Counted from the first letter of the stretch, positions 42,852-51,856 are shown. The stretch is DNA of 63,528 nt from an uncultured Mycoplasmatota bacterium (GCA_900546245.1 URBY01000002.1:1-63528), one strand, 5' to 3'. Numbers and translations: made by a program. Notes: a model not told the origin generated them from the letters alone.

Positions 42852-43490
42852 ATGAAAAAAATAGAATCAATTACAATAGAGGATAATGAAGAATATTTAA
42901 GACAAATATCAAAAGAAGTTGATATTAAAAATGATAAAGAATTAATGAACGATATAAGTGTATTAGATGAGTATTGTAAAGAAAATGCAGTAATGGCAAT
43001 GGCTGCTGTTCAACTTGGTATACCTAAAAGGATGATATATTTAAAAAATACTAATTTGGATATTATAAATAAGATGCAAGCTAATACTGTAAGTGAAGAA
43101 GAAAAAAATTATAATGAAGTAAAAGTATTAATAAATCCTGTTATAACAAATAGTGAAGGATTAACCGATTATTGGGAAGCATGTGCTAGTTGTCTAGATA
43201 ATTTTGGAAGAGTTTTAAGACCTTACAAAATAGAATTAGAATATTATGATGTTGAAGGTAATAAAAAACAAGAAACTTTTGAAGGATTTGAATCAACTGT
43301 ATTATCACATGAAATTGATCATTTAGATGGTATATTACATATTGATATAGCAGAAGAAGTGTATCAAATGCCTGCCGAAGAAAGAAAAGCATGGAGAATA
43401 AATCATGGATATAAAGTTTATAGTAAAACAGGTGATTATGAAGTATTAAGAAAAGAAAATAGTAAGAAAAAAGTACTAAAAAAATCTTAA
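42852..43490 (+). CDS. def: Peptide deformylase, variant motif
   Basis: Removes the formyl group from new N-termini. The product from the ATG at 42852 has 212 residues; AAGGT lies before that start. The open frame upstream adds 13 unrelated residues. Metal ligands are present: C111 in EACAS and H153/H157 in HEIDH. Two canonical motifs are altered: GxGxAAxQ reads MAMAAVQ, with Gly replaced by Ala or Met, and EGCLS reads EACAS. These changes also occur in other Bacillota deformylases, so I keep the call but cannot vouch for activity. Confidence 0.85.
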   Translation: MKKIESITIEDNEEYLRQISKEVDIKNDKELMNDISVLDEYCKENAVMAMAAVQLGIPKRMIYLKNTNLDIINKMQANTVSEEEKNYNEVKVLINPVITNSEGLTDYWEACASCLDNFGRVLRPYKIELEYYDVEGNKKQETFEGFESTVLSHEIDHLDGILHIDIAEEVYQMPAEERKAWRINHGYKVYSKTGDYEVLRKENSKKKVLKKS

Positions 43491-43533
43491 TATGATATGG
43501 TATAATTATATGTAATAAGCAGTAGTTTTTTTT

Positions 43534-44746
43534 GATAATGTAAATTATAAAAAATTAAATAGAAGTATTAATATATATCTATATTTTACGGACTTACTGC
43601 TGATTTAATATTTTGATTGCTATAAATACATTGTTTTTAACAACTGTTAAAAATTTATCAGCATCTCAAATTAATTCAATCGATGCAATAAGTACAATTG
43701 TTGGAATAATTTTCCAACTTATTTTAGTAAAAATGGTAAGAAAAATAGGCAATTTAAATTTTGTAAACCTTGGTGTAACGTTATTATTTGTATCTGTATT
43801 ATTAAACACAATTTCTAAAAATTATATTGGTTTTTTGATTGCAGAATTATGTTATGTTATTGGTTTTGTATTTAAACATATGGATAATGTAATTTTAATA
43901 AAAAATCTGAAATATTTAAACAGATCAGAAGAATACATTAATTATCAAACTAAAGGAAGTACAATATATTCATTAATAACTTTATTTATTTCAATAATAT
44001 CAGGTTTTATGTTTAATATTAATCCATATATTCCAATGATAATTTGTTTATTGGTATGTTTTATAAATATTATTTTAACTAATTTTATTTATGAAGTACC
44101 CATTAGTTTTGATGAGTCCAAAGTTATTGAAACAAATTATACTAAAAATAACTTTTCTAAAAAAATAATTTTGATGATAGTTTTATATGGATTATTTTAT
44201 GCTATGATTTGTTGCGGACAAAAAAATAGTAAATTATTTATTCAATTTGATTTACAAAATTTACTTAAAATAGATAAAGTTGCAATATATATGAGTGCAT
44301 TTATATTTATTTCTAGAATTTCAAGATTATTATCTAATTTACTATTCTTAAAAATATATAATAGATATAAAGAAAAAATGCTATATATTTTCGAGTTTGG
44401 ACTTGTTTTAGCATTTATATCGTTGTTGGTTGGTCATTTTATAAGAAGTATTTATGGAGTATATATAATGGCTTTAGGATTTTTTATGTTTTTATTTATT
44501 AGAGATCTATTTGATAATTTTATGAGGAAAATGTTATTTGAAAATAGTAGTGAAAAAGTACATGATAAAATTGTCAATTATATTAACTTGACAAGAAAAA
44601 TATTTATTTTAATATATAGTACTATAGTTGCCAGTATGCTTATAAAATTAAATTATGTTTATGTTATGTCACTACTTTTAATTCTATCAATTTCTTTTAT
44701 TGTTATAATTTATAAAGTATATAGGTTAGTAAGGGAGAAAAAATAA
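43534..44746 (+). pseudogene. MFS-type transporter, N-terminus broken by two frameshifts
   Basis: The main frame (43613-44746) reads as an 11-helix MFS-like carrier without a proper start; TTG at 43613 has no ribosome site. Upstream pieces in other frames extend the protein. One reads ending YGLTADLIF up to a TGA at 43614-43616, and a further one reads NVNYKKLNRSIN before about 43587. Adding one base at each junction would give a continuous first helix. A -10 box is at 43501-43506. So the gene is decayed or the assembly has indel errors here. Substrate unknown. Confidence 0.65.
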
Positions 44747-44747
44747 G

Positions 44748-45238
44748 ATGTATAATATTGAAAAAGCTAAAGAAGATGATTTAGAGGAGTATCACGAAAT
44801 AATTCTTTCAAGATGTAAATGGTTTGAAGATAATAAAATAAATCAATGGAAAATTCATTCGTATCCAGTAAGATTTGATGTATCATATTTTAAAAAACAA
44901 ATGAAAGAAAATAAATTATTTATAGCAAAAAAAGATGGTGTTGTTGTAGGTGGTTTTTTGCTTAAAGAAAAGGATTACGATTATTGGTCTGATTGTGATA
45001 ATGTAAAAGCATATTATATTCATCATTTTGTAGCGAAAATAGGTGAAAATGGTCTAGGAAAAATAATGATTGATTTTGCGCAAAAAGAAGCTAAAAAAAT
45101 AAAAAAGAGTACTTAAGATTAGATTGTGTTTCTGATAATAAAAAATTAAATAATTATTATCAAAAATTGAATTTTGAAAATGTTGGAAGTATTCAAATAA
45201 AAAATTGGAGTGAAGATTTATGGCAAATAAAGTTATAA
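44748..45238 (+). pseudogene. GNAT acetyltransferase split by a one-base frameshift
   Basis: The first frame (44748-45116, 122 residues) gives a GNAT N-terminus through the acetyl-CoA-binding part (KIGENGLGKIMIDFAQKEAKK) and then stops. In another frame the C-terminus continues from 45110: YLRLDCVSDNKKLNNYY, then FENVG, to a stop at 45238. One additional A in the A6 run at 45101-45106 would join them as KKEYLRLDC, which is the natural GNAT continuation. AAGATG precedes the start, next to the MFS stop. The 3' end overlaps the amidotransferase start. Confidence 0.75.
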
Positions 45239-45912
45239 TTGGTATAGTTGGGAAACATTACATATCAGATAAAAAAAGAACAGATTATTATATAAGAGAT
45301 GAAATTAAACAGGCAATATTTGATAATGATGCAATTGCCATAGGAATATTATCTCCAAATGAAGAATTATTTTATTGTGGAAATAATTGGATGCAATTTG
45401 AAGATAAATTATTAAAAAGTGACATAATTGGTCAAATTAAATTATGTGATGGAATTATCTTACAAGGTGGTATAACTAATGAAGCATATGAGTCATTTAT
45501 TGCAAAATATTGTTATGATAATAACATTTCATGCTTAGGAATATGTGCTGGTCAAAATTGTATTGCTTATGCACTTAATGGAACAATTAAATCTGTAGAT
45601 AATCCGGAAAATCATAATAAACCAAATGAAGAATATGTACATTATATAAATATTGAATATCCATCTAAGTTTTACAATATAGTAAAAGAAAATAGAATAA
45701 AAGTTAACTCAAGACATAAAAATATCTTAGAAAAGTATCCATTATTACAAGTTTCAGCAACTGATGAAGATGGTTATCCTGATGTTGTAGAAAGTGAAAA
45801 TAAAAAATTTTATATTGGTGTTAGATTTCATCCGGAAAGCATATACAAAATTGATACTAATATGAATAATATATTTAGGTATTTTATAGATCAGTGTAAA
45901 AAAAATAAATAA
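45220..45912 (+). CDS. Class I glutamine amidotransferase-like hydrolase
   Basis: A 230-residue protein related to peptidase C26/PuuD-type gamma-glutamyl hydrolases. The nucleophile elbow is GICAGQN, with Cys after about residue 107. The catalytic pair is in RFHPE near residue 207, and the oxyanion region is ILQGG. A partner synthetase is not present; it may act alone on a gamma-glutamyl compound. TTGGAG lies before the start, inside the end of the broken GNAT gene. Ends before a terminator. Confidence 0.8.
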   Translation: MANKVIIGIVGKHYISDKKRTDYYIRDEIKQAIFDNDAIAIGILSPNEELFYCGNNWMQFEDKLLKSDIIGQIKLCDGIILQGGITNEAYESFIAKYCYDNNISCLGICAGQNCIAYALNGTIKSVDNPENHNKPNEEYVHYINIEYPSKFYNIVKENRIKVNSRHKNILEKYPLLQVSATDEDGYPDVVESENKKFYIGVRFHPESIYKIDTNMNNIFRYFIDQCKKNK

Positions 45913-45953
45913 AATAGTTTTTGGTGTATTGAAATATCAAAATAATAATTGTG

Positions 45954-45977
45954 ATCAACTTTAATAGTTGATTTTTT
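45954..45977 (+). terminator. Terminator after the amidotransferase gene
   Basis: A 7-bp stem (ATCAACT with AGTTGAT) is followed by six Ts. The rest of the gap to the LysR gene is AT-rich and I see nothing else in it. Confidence 0.8.
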
Positions 45978-46087
45978 AAAAACAAATATGATACACAAAC
46001 AGAGTTGTAATAAAGTGCCTTGAATAATAATATATTAATTAGCTTAATTCATTTTATATTATACTTTAAAAGTTCATTTTCACTTTT

Positions 46088-46924
46088 TTAATTATTAAAA
46101 TATTTTTCGATTTTTATTTCATTGTTTATGTTATATAATATTCCTATTTTAAAACTATTATTTTCTAAAATAGGTGATAATTCATATATCAAATTATTTT
46201 TAAGTTCATTAATTACAAATTCTTTAATCAAAAAACCATTTGCATATCCATTTGATATTAATGGATATAAGTTATCATAATCATCAACTTTAATAATTCC
46301 ATTTTGTGTAAGATTATAATCTTTAATATAATTATTACATATTTCATTAAATTTACTATTATTTAATATTGCTAAAGGTTTTGTATTTATTTTTTCATTA
46401 TTTGAGTTAGAAACAAAAACTAAATGTAATTTATCTAATACTTTAAATTTTATATTATTATCAAACTTAAAATTTAAAGGTTCTGAAATAAGTGCAAAAT
46501 CAATTAAATTATTTGATAATTGATTGTTTAGTAAATTGAAGTTATTAGTATTTAAAAAAGTGATGTCATGGTTATCTTTTAATAAAAAATCAAACTTTTT
46601 ATTATCAATTAAATAGTTTAGGTAAGTTTTATTAGTTGCAATTTTTAAAGCTTCATCATTTATAATTTTTGAAAAATTATTTTCTGCTTTAATTATATTT
46701 TCAATTTCATCACCAATAAGCCTATATAATTCTTGACCTTCTTGAGTAAGAATAACACCTTTTGTTTTTCTTATAAATAATTTAGTATTCATTTGTTCTT
46801 CCATAGTTTTTAACATTCTACTAATAGATGGCTGAGTTATATTAAGTTCATTAGCAGCCTTTGTTATATTTCTATTTTTAGCAATAATATAAAACACTTT
46901 ATAATATTCAAAATTTATATTCAT
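46088..46924 (-). CDS. LysR family transcriptional regulator
   Basis: A 278-residue LysR-type regulator. The N-terminal winged helix begins NINFEYYKVFYIIAKNRNITKAANELNITQPSISRMLKTME, with the recognition helix in the QPSISR part and the wing near IRKTKGVILTQEG. A long linker helix and a periplasmic-binding-like effector domain follow, a little shorter than usual. AGGTGATC lies before the start. Divergent from the 47041 gene with about 115 bases between them, so that gene or the small cluster behind it may be the target. Confidence 0.9.
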   Translation of the reverse strand: MNINFEYYKVFYIIAKNRNITKAANELNITQPSISRMLKTMEEQMNTKLFIRKTKGVILTQEGQELYRLIGDEIENIIKAENNFSKIINDEALKIATNKTYLNYLIDNKKFDFLLKDNHDITFLNTNNFNLLNNQLSNNLIDFALISEPLNFKFDNNIKFKVLDKLHLVFVSNSNNEKINTKPLAILNNSKFNEICNNYIKDYNLTQNGIIKVDDYDNLYPLISNGYANGFLIKEFVINELKNNLIYELSPILENNSFKIGILYNINNEIKIEKYFNN

Positions 46925-47040
46925 AAGTGATCACCTCATTAATATTATACCATAACAAAATGTTATAACAAATATAAAATATAAGTATTTTACAAATAAT
47001 AAAAAAATTATTATAATTGAGGTAAAGAGGGGGAGTTAAT

Positions 47041-47340
47041 ATGGAATATAATAATGAAAAATTGTTAAATATAAAAAAAGAAAAGATTATATTATATTTA
47101 ACAAAGGTAGTTGCTGAATTAAATCATTCTTGTAATAATATAATAACAAAAGAAAAATTTCAAAGGGCAGTTATAATGTTTACAAATCTTAATGAAGATT
47201 ATGAAACAATAAAAAAAATTATAGATTGGCATGTTGAAAACGAAAAAAAGCAATATGCTGAACGTTTAAATAGAAAAAGAGAATTTATGAAAATAAGAAA
47301 TGTAAAAACAAAATCATTACAAATGAAACATGTTGCTTAG
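47041..47340 (+). CDS. Small helical protein, paralogue of the 47437 product
   Basis: A 99-residue protein, not recognised. It is helical and basic. Its middle part (KEKFQRAVIMFTNLNEDYETIKKIID) resembles that of the next gene (DDKISRAKSMFNNSDEDIDLIKRKID) and both continue into a Lys/Arg-rich tail, so the two are probably paralogues. GGGGGAG precedes the start. Divergent from lysR. A -10-like TATAAT lies about 25 bases upstream of the start. Confidence 0.6.
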   Translation: MEYNNEKLLNIKKEKIILYLTKVVAELNHSCNNIITKEKFQRAVIMFTNLNEDYETIKKIIDWHVENEKKQYAERLNRKREFMKIRNVKTKSLQMKHVA

Positions 47341-47436
47341 TTAAATAGCAAAATCATAATAAGAGATGTTTTATATGGTTGATAATAATATAATTAGAAT
47401 TGTTGATAATTTAAATATATGAAAGGTGGATTGTGT

Positions 47437-47763
47437 ATGGAAGAAAAAAATAACGAAGTAAACAAATACATAGATAATATATCTAGATACTTAAATTTGA
47501 AATACCCAAATATATTAAGTGATGATAAAATATCTAGAGCTAAGAGTATGTTCAATAATTCTGATGAAGATATTGATTTAATTAAAAGAAAAATTGATAT
47601 TTTAGCAAAACAAACAATAGAAGAATATGTTACTCGTAAAGAAAAACAGAAAGTGTTTATTGATGTAATTAAAAAAAGGGTTGGGAATATCGAAGATAAT
47701 TATGGTATTGAATTTGATAGCAGCAAGATTACAAAAAATAACAGGAAAAATAGTAAAGGCTAA
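47437..47763 (+). CDS. Small helical protein, paralogue of the 47041 product
   Basis: A 108-residue protein without known relatives. Start at 47437 with AAAGGTGG before it; the ATG at 47419 overlaps that site. It shares the DDKISRAKSMFNNSDEDIDLIKRKID block with the preceding gene (aligned by eye). The C-terminal end (NKNNRKNSKG) lies in the sequence that, in the +2 frame, reads like the beginning of the DUF2318 protein, so its own end may be chimeric. Confidence 0.55.
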   Translation: MEEKNNEVNKYIDNISRYLNLKYPNILSDDKISRAKSMFNNSDEDIDLIKRKIDILAKQTIEEYVTRKEKQKVFIDVIKKRVGNIEDNYGIEFDSSKITKNNRKNSKG

Positions 47764-47764
47764 T

Positions 47765-48145
47765 ATGGATAAAGATGGAAATATTATAATTAAAGAAAGT
47801 GATATTACAGATAAAGTTGTTTATATTAGTTATGAATATGAAGGAGTAACTATCGGATTACTTGCGGTTAAGGATTCAAATGGAAATGTAAAAGTGGTTA
47901 TAAATACATGTCAATCATGTGGTGGTTCTCCATATGCATATTTTGTACAAGTTGGAAATAAAATTCAATGTCAAAATTGCGGTAATATGTTTGCTATTGA
48001 TGAACTTGATAATCTTGTAGAAGATGGTTGTAACCCAATAGCGGTAGAAGATAAACAAATTAAAGATGGAATTATAACTATAGGTACAAAACAGTTAAAA
48101 GAATTAAAAGGTAAATTTGAAGACTGGAAGGGACCAAAAGCATAA
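47765..48145 (+). CDS. DUF2318 family metal-binding protein, probably N-terminally truncated
   Basis: A 126-residue protein with the DUF2318 signature: NTCQSCGGSPYAYFVQVGNKIQCQNCGNMF with two CxxC pairs, then DGCNPI. Members are membrane or exported proteins linked to iron or copper handling, usually with a signal or membrane segment. Here the frame is open to 47681 and the N-terminal part (LNLIAARLQKITGKIVKANMDKDG) lies in the preceding gene, without an export signal. ATG at 47765 with AAAGG is the usable start. I infer truncation of the front of the gene. Confidence 0.65.
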   Translation: MDKDGNIIIKESDITDKVVYISYEYEGVTIGLLAVKDSNGNVKVVINTCQSCGGSPYAYFVQVGNKIQCQNCGNMFAIDELDNLVEDGCNPIAVEDKQIKDGIITIGTKQLKELKGKFEDWKGPKA

Positions 48146-48154
48146 AATAATAAA

Positions 48155-48185
48155 AAAAATAACTTTAAATCATAAAGTTATCTTA
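48155..48185 (-). terminator. Terminator for the minus-strand ASCH operon
   Basis: A 9-bp stem (ATAACTTTA with TAAAGTTAT) is preceded by eight As on the plus strand, i.e. a U-run after the hairpin on the minus strand. Confidence 0.75.
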
Positions 48186-48190
48186 ATAAG

Positions 48191-48532
48191 TTAAATTAAT
48201 TCTATTCTTATTCCAAGAACTCCATATTGTTCTTGTTTTTCTTTTGTATAAAATTGTTCTAAAACATTTATCAATTGTTCTTTTGTCATTGATTTATCTG
48301 ATAAGATTTCTATATCGAAATCTTTAAACATATCTTCGAATGAATTATATCTTAATAAACCAGTTACTTTTGCAGAAAAACTTTCATTCAAATCAGGTTC
48401 TTTTAGAAATTTTATTTTATCTCCAATCTTAATTTGTTGTCTTTTTTCATCGTTTAATCTTATTTCGATTCTTTTTGTACCATTAAGTATAAAATTAAAA
48501 TACTCAGGTTGCAATTTCATTTCATGTTCCAT
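48191..48532 (-). CDS. ASCH-domain protein
   Basis: A 113-residue protein with the ASCH/PUA-like fold. The opening KLQPEYFNFILNGTKRIEIRLND is the family signature, with the GTK-x-IEIR positions that line the RNA- or nucleotide-binding cleft, and GDKIKF follows. Members may be RNA-binding regulators or nucleotide-processing enzymes; the target is not known. It starts one base after the stop of the upstream ASCH-like gene, so the two form an operon. Confidence 0.82.
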   Translation of the reverse strand: MEHEMKLQPEYFNFILNGTKRIEIRLNDEKRQQIKIGDKIKFLKEPDLNESFSAKVTGLLRYNSFEDMFKDFDIEILSDKSMTKEQLINVLEQFYTKEKQEQYGVLGIRIELI

Positions 48533-48533
48533 A

Positions 48534-49073
48534 TTATCTTCTACCTTTCATCATAGCGTTATTTAAAATTAATTCTTTTGTTTGAGCAGGGTTTTTACAT
48601 AAGTTACCATCTAAGCTAAATGATTTATCCCATTCTGTAATAACATCATAAAGAGGATCATTTTCATAAATAAATTTTATATATTGTGGCATATCAGCAT
48701 TTTTTGATATTTTTCTCATTTCTTTAAGAGTTAAATACTCATCAAATTCAGTTATATCATATAAATGTAAAGCAAAACAATTTGGATTATTCTTTCCAAA
48801 ATAATCAACTATTTCATGTCCATCTTTTCTCTTATCATAACCTGTTGCTCTTAATATTTCATTTGTATTTCCATTTAAAATATCACTAACTTTAAAATAT
48901 CCAATAATTGCTTTATCTTCTTTTGCCGAATATACATATATTTTTTTGTCAAGCAAATCTTTTTTTAAAGGTGATTTTCTAAATTCGTACAATTTTGTTT
49001 CGTCAAATATTTGTTTAGCGTAGTAGGTCATTATAGAAATAATCGCTATTCTTTTTCTTTGATTTTTTTCCAT
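48534..49073 (-). CDS. Second ASCH-like protein
   Basis: A 179-residue protein. Its start RIAIISIMTYYAKQIFDETKLYEFRKSPLK has the ASCH pattern in which a conserved YEFRKS follows the first helix, and KKIYVYSAKEDKAIIGYFKVSDI is the central strand region. It is longer than its neighbour by a C-terminal helical part. AGAGGGAG precedes the start on the minus strand. Two linked ASCH proteins are unusual and suggest they act together on one substrate. Confidence 0.72.
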   Translation of the reverse strand: MEKNQRKRIAIISIMTYYAKQIFDETKLYEFRKSPLKKDLLDKKIYVYSAKEDKAIIGYFKVSDILNGNTNEILRATGYDKRKDGHEIVDYFGKNNPNCFALHLYDITEFDEYLTLKEMRKISKNADMPQYIKFIYENDPLYDVITEWDKSFSLDGNLCKNPAQTKELILNNAMMKGRR

Positions 49074-49171
49074 TCTATCTCCCTCTCGAAGGGTATTATA
49101 GCATATAATTGACTTTTTTTCAAAAAAATGCTAATATACTAAACGATTTTGAAAAGGGGGATAATAATTAT

Positions 49172-49738
49172 ATGATTAAAATAGAATCTTTAAAGGATTA
49201 TTTATATTTAAATAATGAAGAATTTATAAATTTAGCAACTAAAATTTATATGATAACTGATTTTATATGTGAAGATTATCCAAAACATAAAGAATGGTAT
49301 TTTACAAAACAATTACCTGCAATTACGGGTGATGAACGAAATGTTTTATTTGTAAGAAACCCAGAAAATCAAAATGAAATAATATCAATGGCTTGTTTGA
49401 AAAAGGATGAAGAAGAGAATAAAATATGTACTTTATATGTTTCTGATAAATGTAGGGGCCTAGGAATCGGAACTTCAATAGTTGAAGAATCAATGAAATG
49501 GCTAGAAACTACAAAACCTCTTGTAACACTAGCAGATTATAAATTAGAAATGTTTAGACCACTAATTTCAAAATACGGTTGGGAATTAACAGAAATTGTT
49601 TCGGGTTTATATAATAATAGGTCTGAAGAACTTTGTTTTAATGGTACTTTGACTAAATCAAATGATACTTCTGTTCAAAAACAATTACAAAAAAGATTTA
49701 TTAGAGCTTTAAATAAGAGAATTGATGATATAAAATAG
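49172..49738 (+). CDS. GNAT family N-acetyltransferase
   Basis: A 188-residue acetyltransferase. Start at 49172 behind AAGGGGG; the frame opens earlier through AT-rich DNA with no ribosome site. The acetyl-CoA-binding motif A is TLYVSDKCRGLGIGTSIVEESMKWL (R/Q-x-x-G-x-G/A). The substrate-binding half has no recognisable specificity. Divergent from the ASCH operon, with about 100 bases in between. Confidence 0.8.
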   Translation: MIKIESLKDYLYLNNEEFINLATKIYMITDFICEDYPKHKEWYFTKQLPAITGDERNVLFVRNPENQNEIISMACLKKDEEENKICTLYVSDKCRGLGIGTSIVEESMKWLETTKPLVTLADYKLEMFRPLISKYGWELTEIVSGLYNNRSEELCFNGTLTKSNDTSVQKQLQKRFIRALNKRIDDIK

Positions 49739-49801
49739 AGAAAAAACTATAAATCTAATATTGAGAAAAAATATAATAATAGTAGTCAGCATTTATAGAA
49801 T

Positions 49802-49846
49802 AAATTATTAATAGTTTACGGTAGTAGATTATTAATAATTTTTTTC
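49802..49846. terminator. AT-rich hairpin after the GNAT gene
   Basis: A 12-bp perfect inverted repeat (AAATTATTAATA with TATTAATAATTT) with a 16-base loop is followed by a T-run. It is a plausible terminator. The rest of 49739-49926 shows nothing else apart from AT-rich promoter-like DNA. Confidence 0.6.
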
Positions 49847-49926
49847 TTTAGTATATTAGTGTATATAATGATTAAAAAATAAATGGTATAATTATATAGA
49901 TAGTAATTTATAAAGAAGAGATTTTA

Positions 49927-50479
49927 GTGGGTAAAAATATATTAATTATATCTTCATCAATGAGTGGAACAAGAAATACAAAAAAGTTATGTGAACAGTT
50001 TGAAAAAGGAACAAGAGATTCTTTAAATAATGTTGAATTATTAGAATTAAAGGGTAAAAAAATCAACTATTGTTTAGGATGTAATACCTGTCAAAAAAAT
50101 GGAGGTACACGTGTGTATAAAGATGATGTACCGGAAATATTAGAAAAGATGATTAAGTCAGATATCATTGTTTTATCAAGTCCAATATATTTTTATACTA
50201 TTACAGGTCAAATGAAAACTTTAATTGATAGAAGTTATGCAAAGTTTAATTTGTTAAGTAATAAAGAGTTTTATTTTATATTGTCTTGTGCTGCTCCTTA
50301 TGAAGAACCATATAAAGATGATTTAGATATTGCTATTAATTCTTTTAGGGGATTTATTAAGTGTTTACCAAATGCCATAGAAAAGAATGTTATTATAGGT
50401 GATAATATGGCAAGTATGGAAATAGAAAAAAACAAAGGCATATTAAGATGCTTATAATCTAGGTAAAAATATAAATTAG
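49927..50479 (+). pseudogene. Flavodoxin-fold NAD(P)H/FMN reductase, C-terminus frameshifted
   Basis: The frame 49927-50457 (GTG start after GAAGAGA) gives 176 residues. NILIISSSMSGTRNTKKL is the FMN-phosphate loop, CLGCNTCQKNGGT is the Cys-rich segment of this reductase family, and SSPIYFYTITGQMKTLIDR is the isoalloxazine-side strand. It ends GILRCL. In a different frame the expected tail continues as DAYNLGKNIN with a stop at 50477-50479. One extra A in the AAG at the junction would restore it. Only about ten residues are affected, so the protein may remain active. Confidence 0.7.
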
Positions 50480-50586
50480 ACAAATAAAATTTGTTAAAAT
50501 GTTAAATATCTTTGCGATTGTTATAAATATCTTTGGTAGAGATGCAAATACTATTTATATTACAATTTTTGTGGGAGGAGAAAATT

Positions 50587-51033
50587 ATGGAACTAAATAA
50601 AAATATTTATAACTTAAGAAAAGAAAAAGGTTTTTCACAAGAATATATGGCAGAAAAAATAAATGTATCAAGACAAACAATATCAAACTGGGAACTAGGT
50701 GAAACATCTCCTAATCCAGAACAATTATTATTACTTTCAAAAATTCTTGAAACAAGCGTTGATAATCTATTGGGTAATAATATGATTTTTAAAGATAGCA
50801 ATGAAAAAATAAATTATATTTCTTCTGGTTCAATGATTGTTTGTGGAACTATTGCAGGAATATGGGCTTTTACTGCAAATAGATTTAATTTACATGAAAT
50901 TATTTTAATTATAATTGGTGGTATAGCAATTGGATATGGAATCAATTTAGTTATTAATGGTGTATTAAAAAAGCTAGAATGCAAAAATACTATAATAGAA
51001 GAAGATAATACTAAATCTAAAAAAACTAAATAG
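50587..51033 (+). CDS. XRE-family regulator with membrane helices
   Basis: A 148-residue protein. The N-terminal helix-turn-helix (about 3-58) has KGFSQEYMAEKINVSRQTISNWELG. Two hydrophobic helices follow (about 80-98 and 104-122), then a basic tail. Such HTH-plus-membrane proteins often regulate neighbouring transport or stress genes. GGGAGGAG precedes the start; upstream open frame has no support. It lies directly before a lipoprotein gene. Confidence 0.85.
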   Translation: MELNKNIYNLRKEKGFSQEYMAEKINVSRQTISNWELGETSPNPEQLLLLSKILETSVDNLLGNNMIFKDSNEKINYISSGSMIVCGTIAGIWAFTANRFNLHEIILIIIGGIAIGYGINLVINGVLKKLECKNTIIEEDNTKSKKTK

Positions 51034-51099
51034 CAAATTGTAAGTATATAAATCATATGTTATAATTGTTTCAAGTAGTTTTTTTAGGAGGAAAAATTT

Positions 51100-51702
51100 A
51101 TGAAAAAAAAGATTCTATCAATTTTAATAGTAGGAATTTTAGTGATAGGTTTAACTGGTTGTGGTAACAATAAAACAACTAATAATCAAGATAGTAACAA
51201 AACTACAAATGAAATAACTCAAAAATCTAAAGGAAATTGTGATGTTTTTGAATGTATAAAAAAATTAAAAGTAGAAACAACATATGAAGAAATTAATGAA
51301 ATAATTGGTTTTGAGGGAGATTTAGCCTCTGAAAGCAAAGAAGGCGCAGTTATGGCTTATAAGAAATATGAATGGAAATTAACTGATGACACTTCTATTA
51401 TTGTAAGATTAGATGAATTTAAAGGAAAAACAACTGCTCAAATTTCTGCAGAGTTTCCAGATAAAATGATAAAAAACGATAAAGTTGATTTTTCTAAAGT
51501 AGAGGAGTTAAAAACAAAAATTAATTCTACTGAAGGATTATATTATGATGAGTTTGTAAAACTTGTGGGAGGAGTTGAAGGTACTTTAGATAGTGTAACA
51601 ACATTCTCTCATAAATATCTTTGGGTTAATTCTAATGGTGGAACTTTACATGCTACTTTCGATGAGAATGGAAAATGTACAATTTTTAATGGAGTATTTT
51701 AA
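51100..51702 (+). CDS. Lipoprotein with two BLIP/DUF3862-like repeats
   Basis: A 200-residue exported lipoprotein. The signal ends with the lipobox LTGC, followed by an Asn/Thr linker. Two repeats follow: TYEEINEIIGFEGDL...YKKYEW and YYDEFVKLVGGVEGTL...HKYLW. They have the short helix plus four-strand layout of beta-lactamase-inhibitor-like (DUF3862) domains. Ligand unknown. AGGAGG precedes the start and a terminator follows. Confidence 0.82.
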   Translation: MKKKILSILIVGILVIGLTGCGNNKTTNNQDSNKTTNEITQKSKGNCDVFECIKKLKVETTYEEINEIIGFEGDLASESKEGAVMAYKKYEWKLTDDTSIIVRLDEFKGKTTAQISAEFPDKMIKNDKVDFSKVEELKTKINSTEGLYYDEFVKLVGGVEGTLDSVTTFSHKYLWVNSNGGTLHATFDENGKCTIFNGVF

Positions 51703-51736
51703 TTGTTAAATATATCATACATAAAAAGAGTATCAA

Positions 51737-51767
51737 GCAGATTTAAATAAGTCTGCTTCTTTTTTTC
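51737..51767 (+). terminator. Terminator after the BLIP-like lipoprotein
   Basis: A 6-bp stem (AGCAGA with TCTGCT) and a T-run mark the end of the transcript. Confidence 0.85.
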
Positions 51768-51856
51768 GTCTTTTATAACATTTCCATCACAATCATTAAG
51801 TATATACTAAAAAAATATTTTTTTTGTTGTATAATTATATATAGTGGTGATGTATA

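Noticed and set aside
43613..43616. TGA read as tryptophan (genetic code 4) in the MFS gene
   Set aside because: The codons after this TGA do not continue the protein; the frame changes. ftsK, walJ and mscS use TGA as stop and Trp is TGG throughout.
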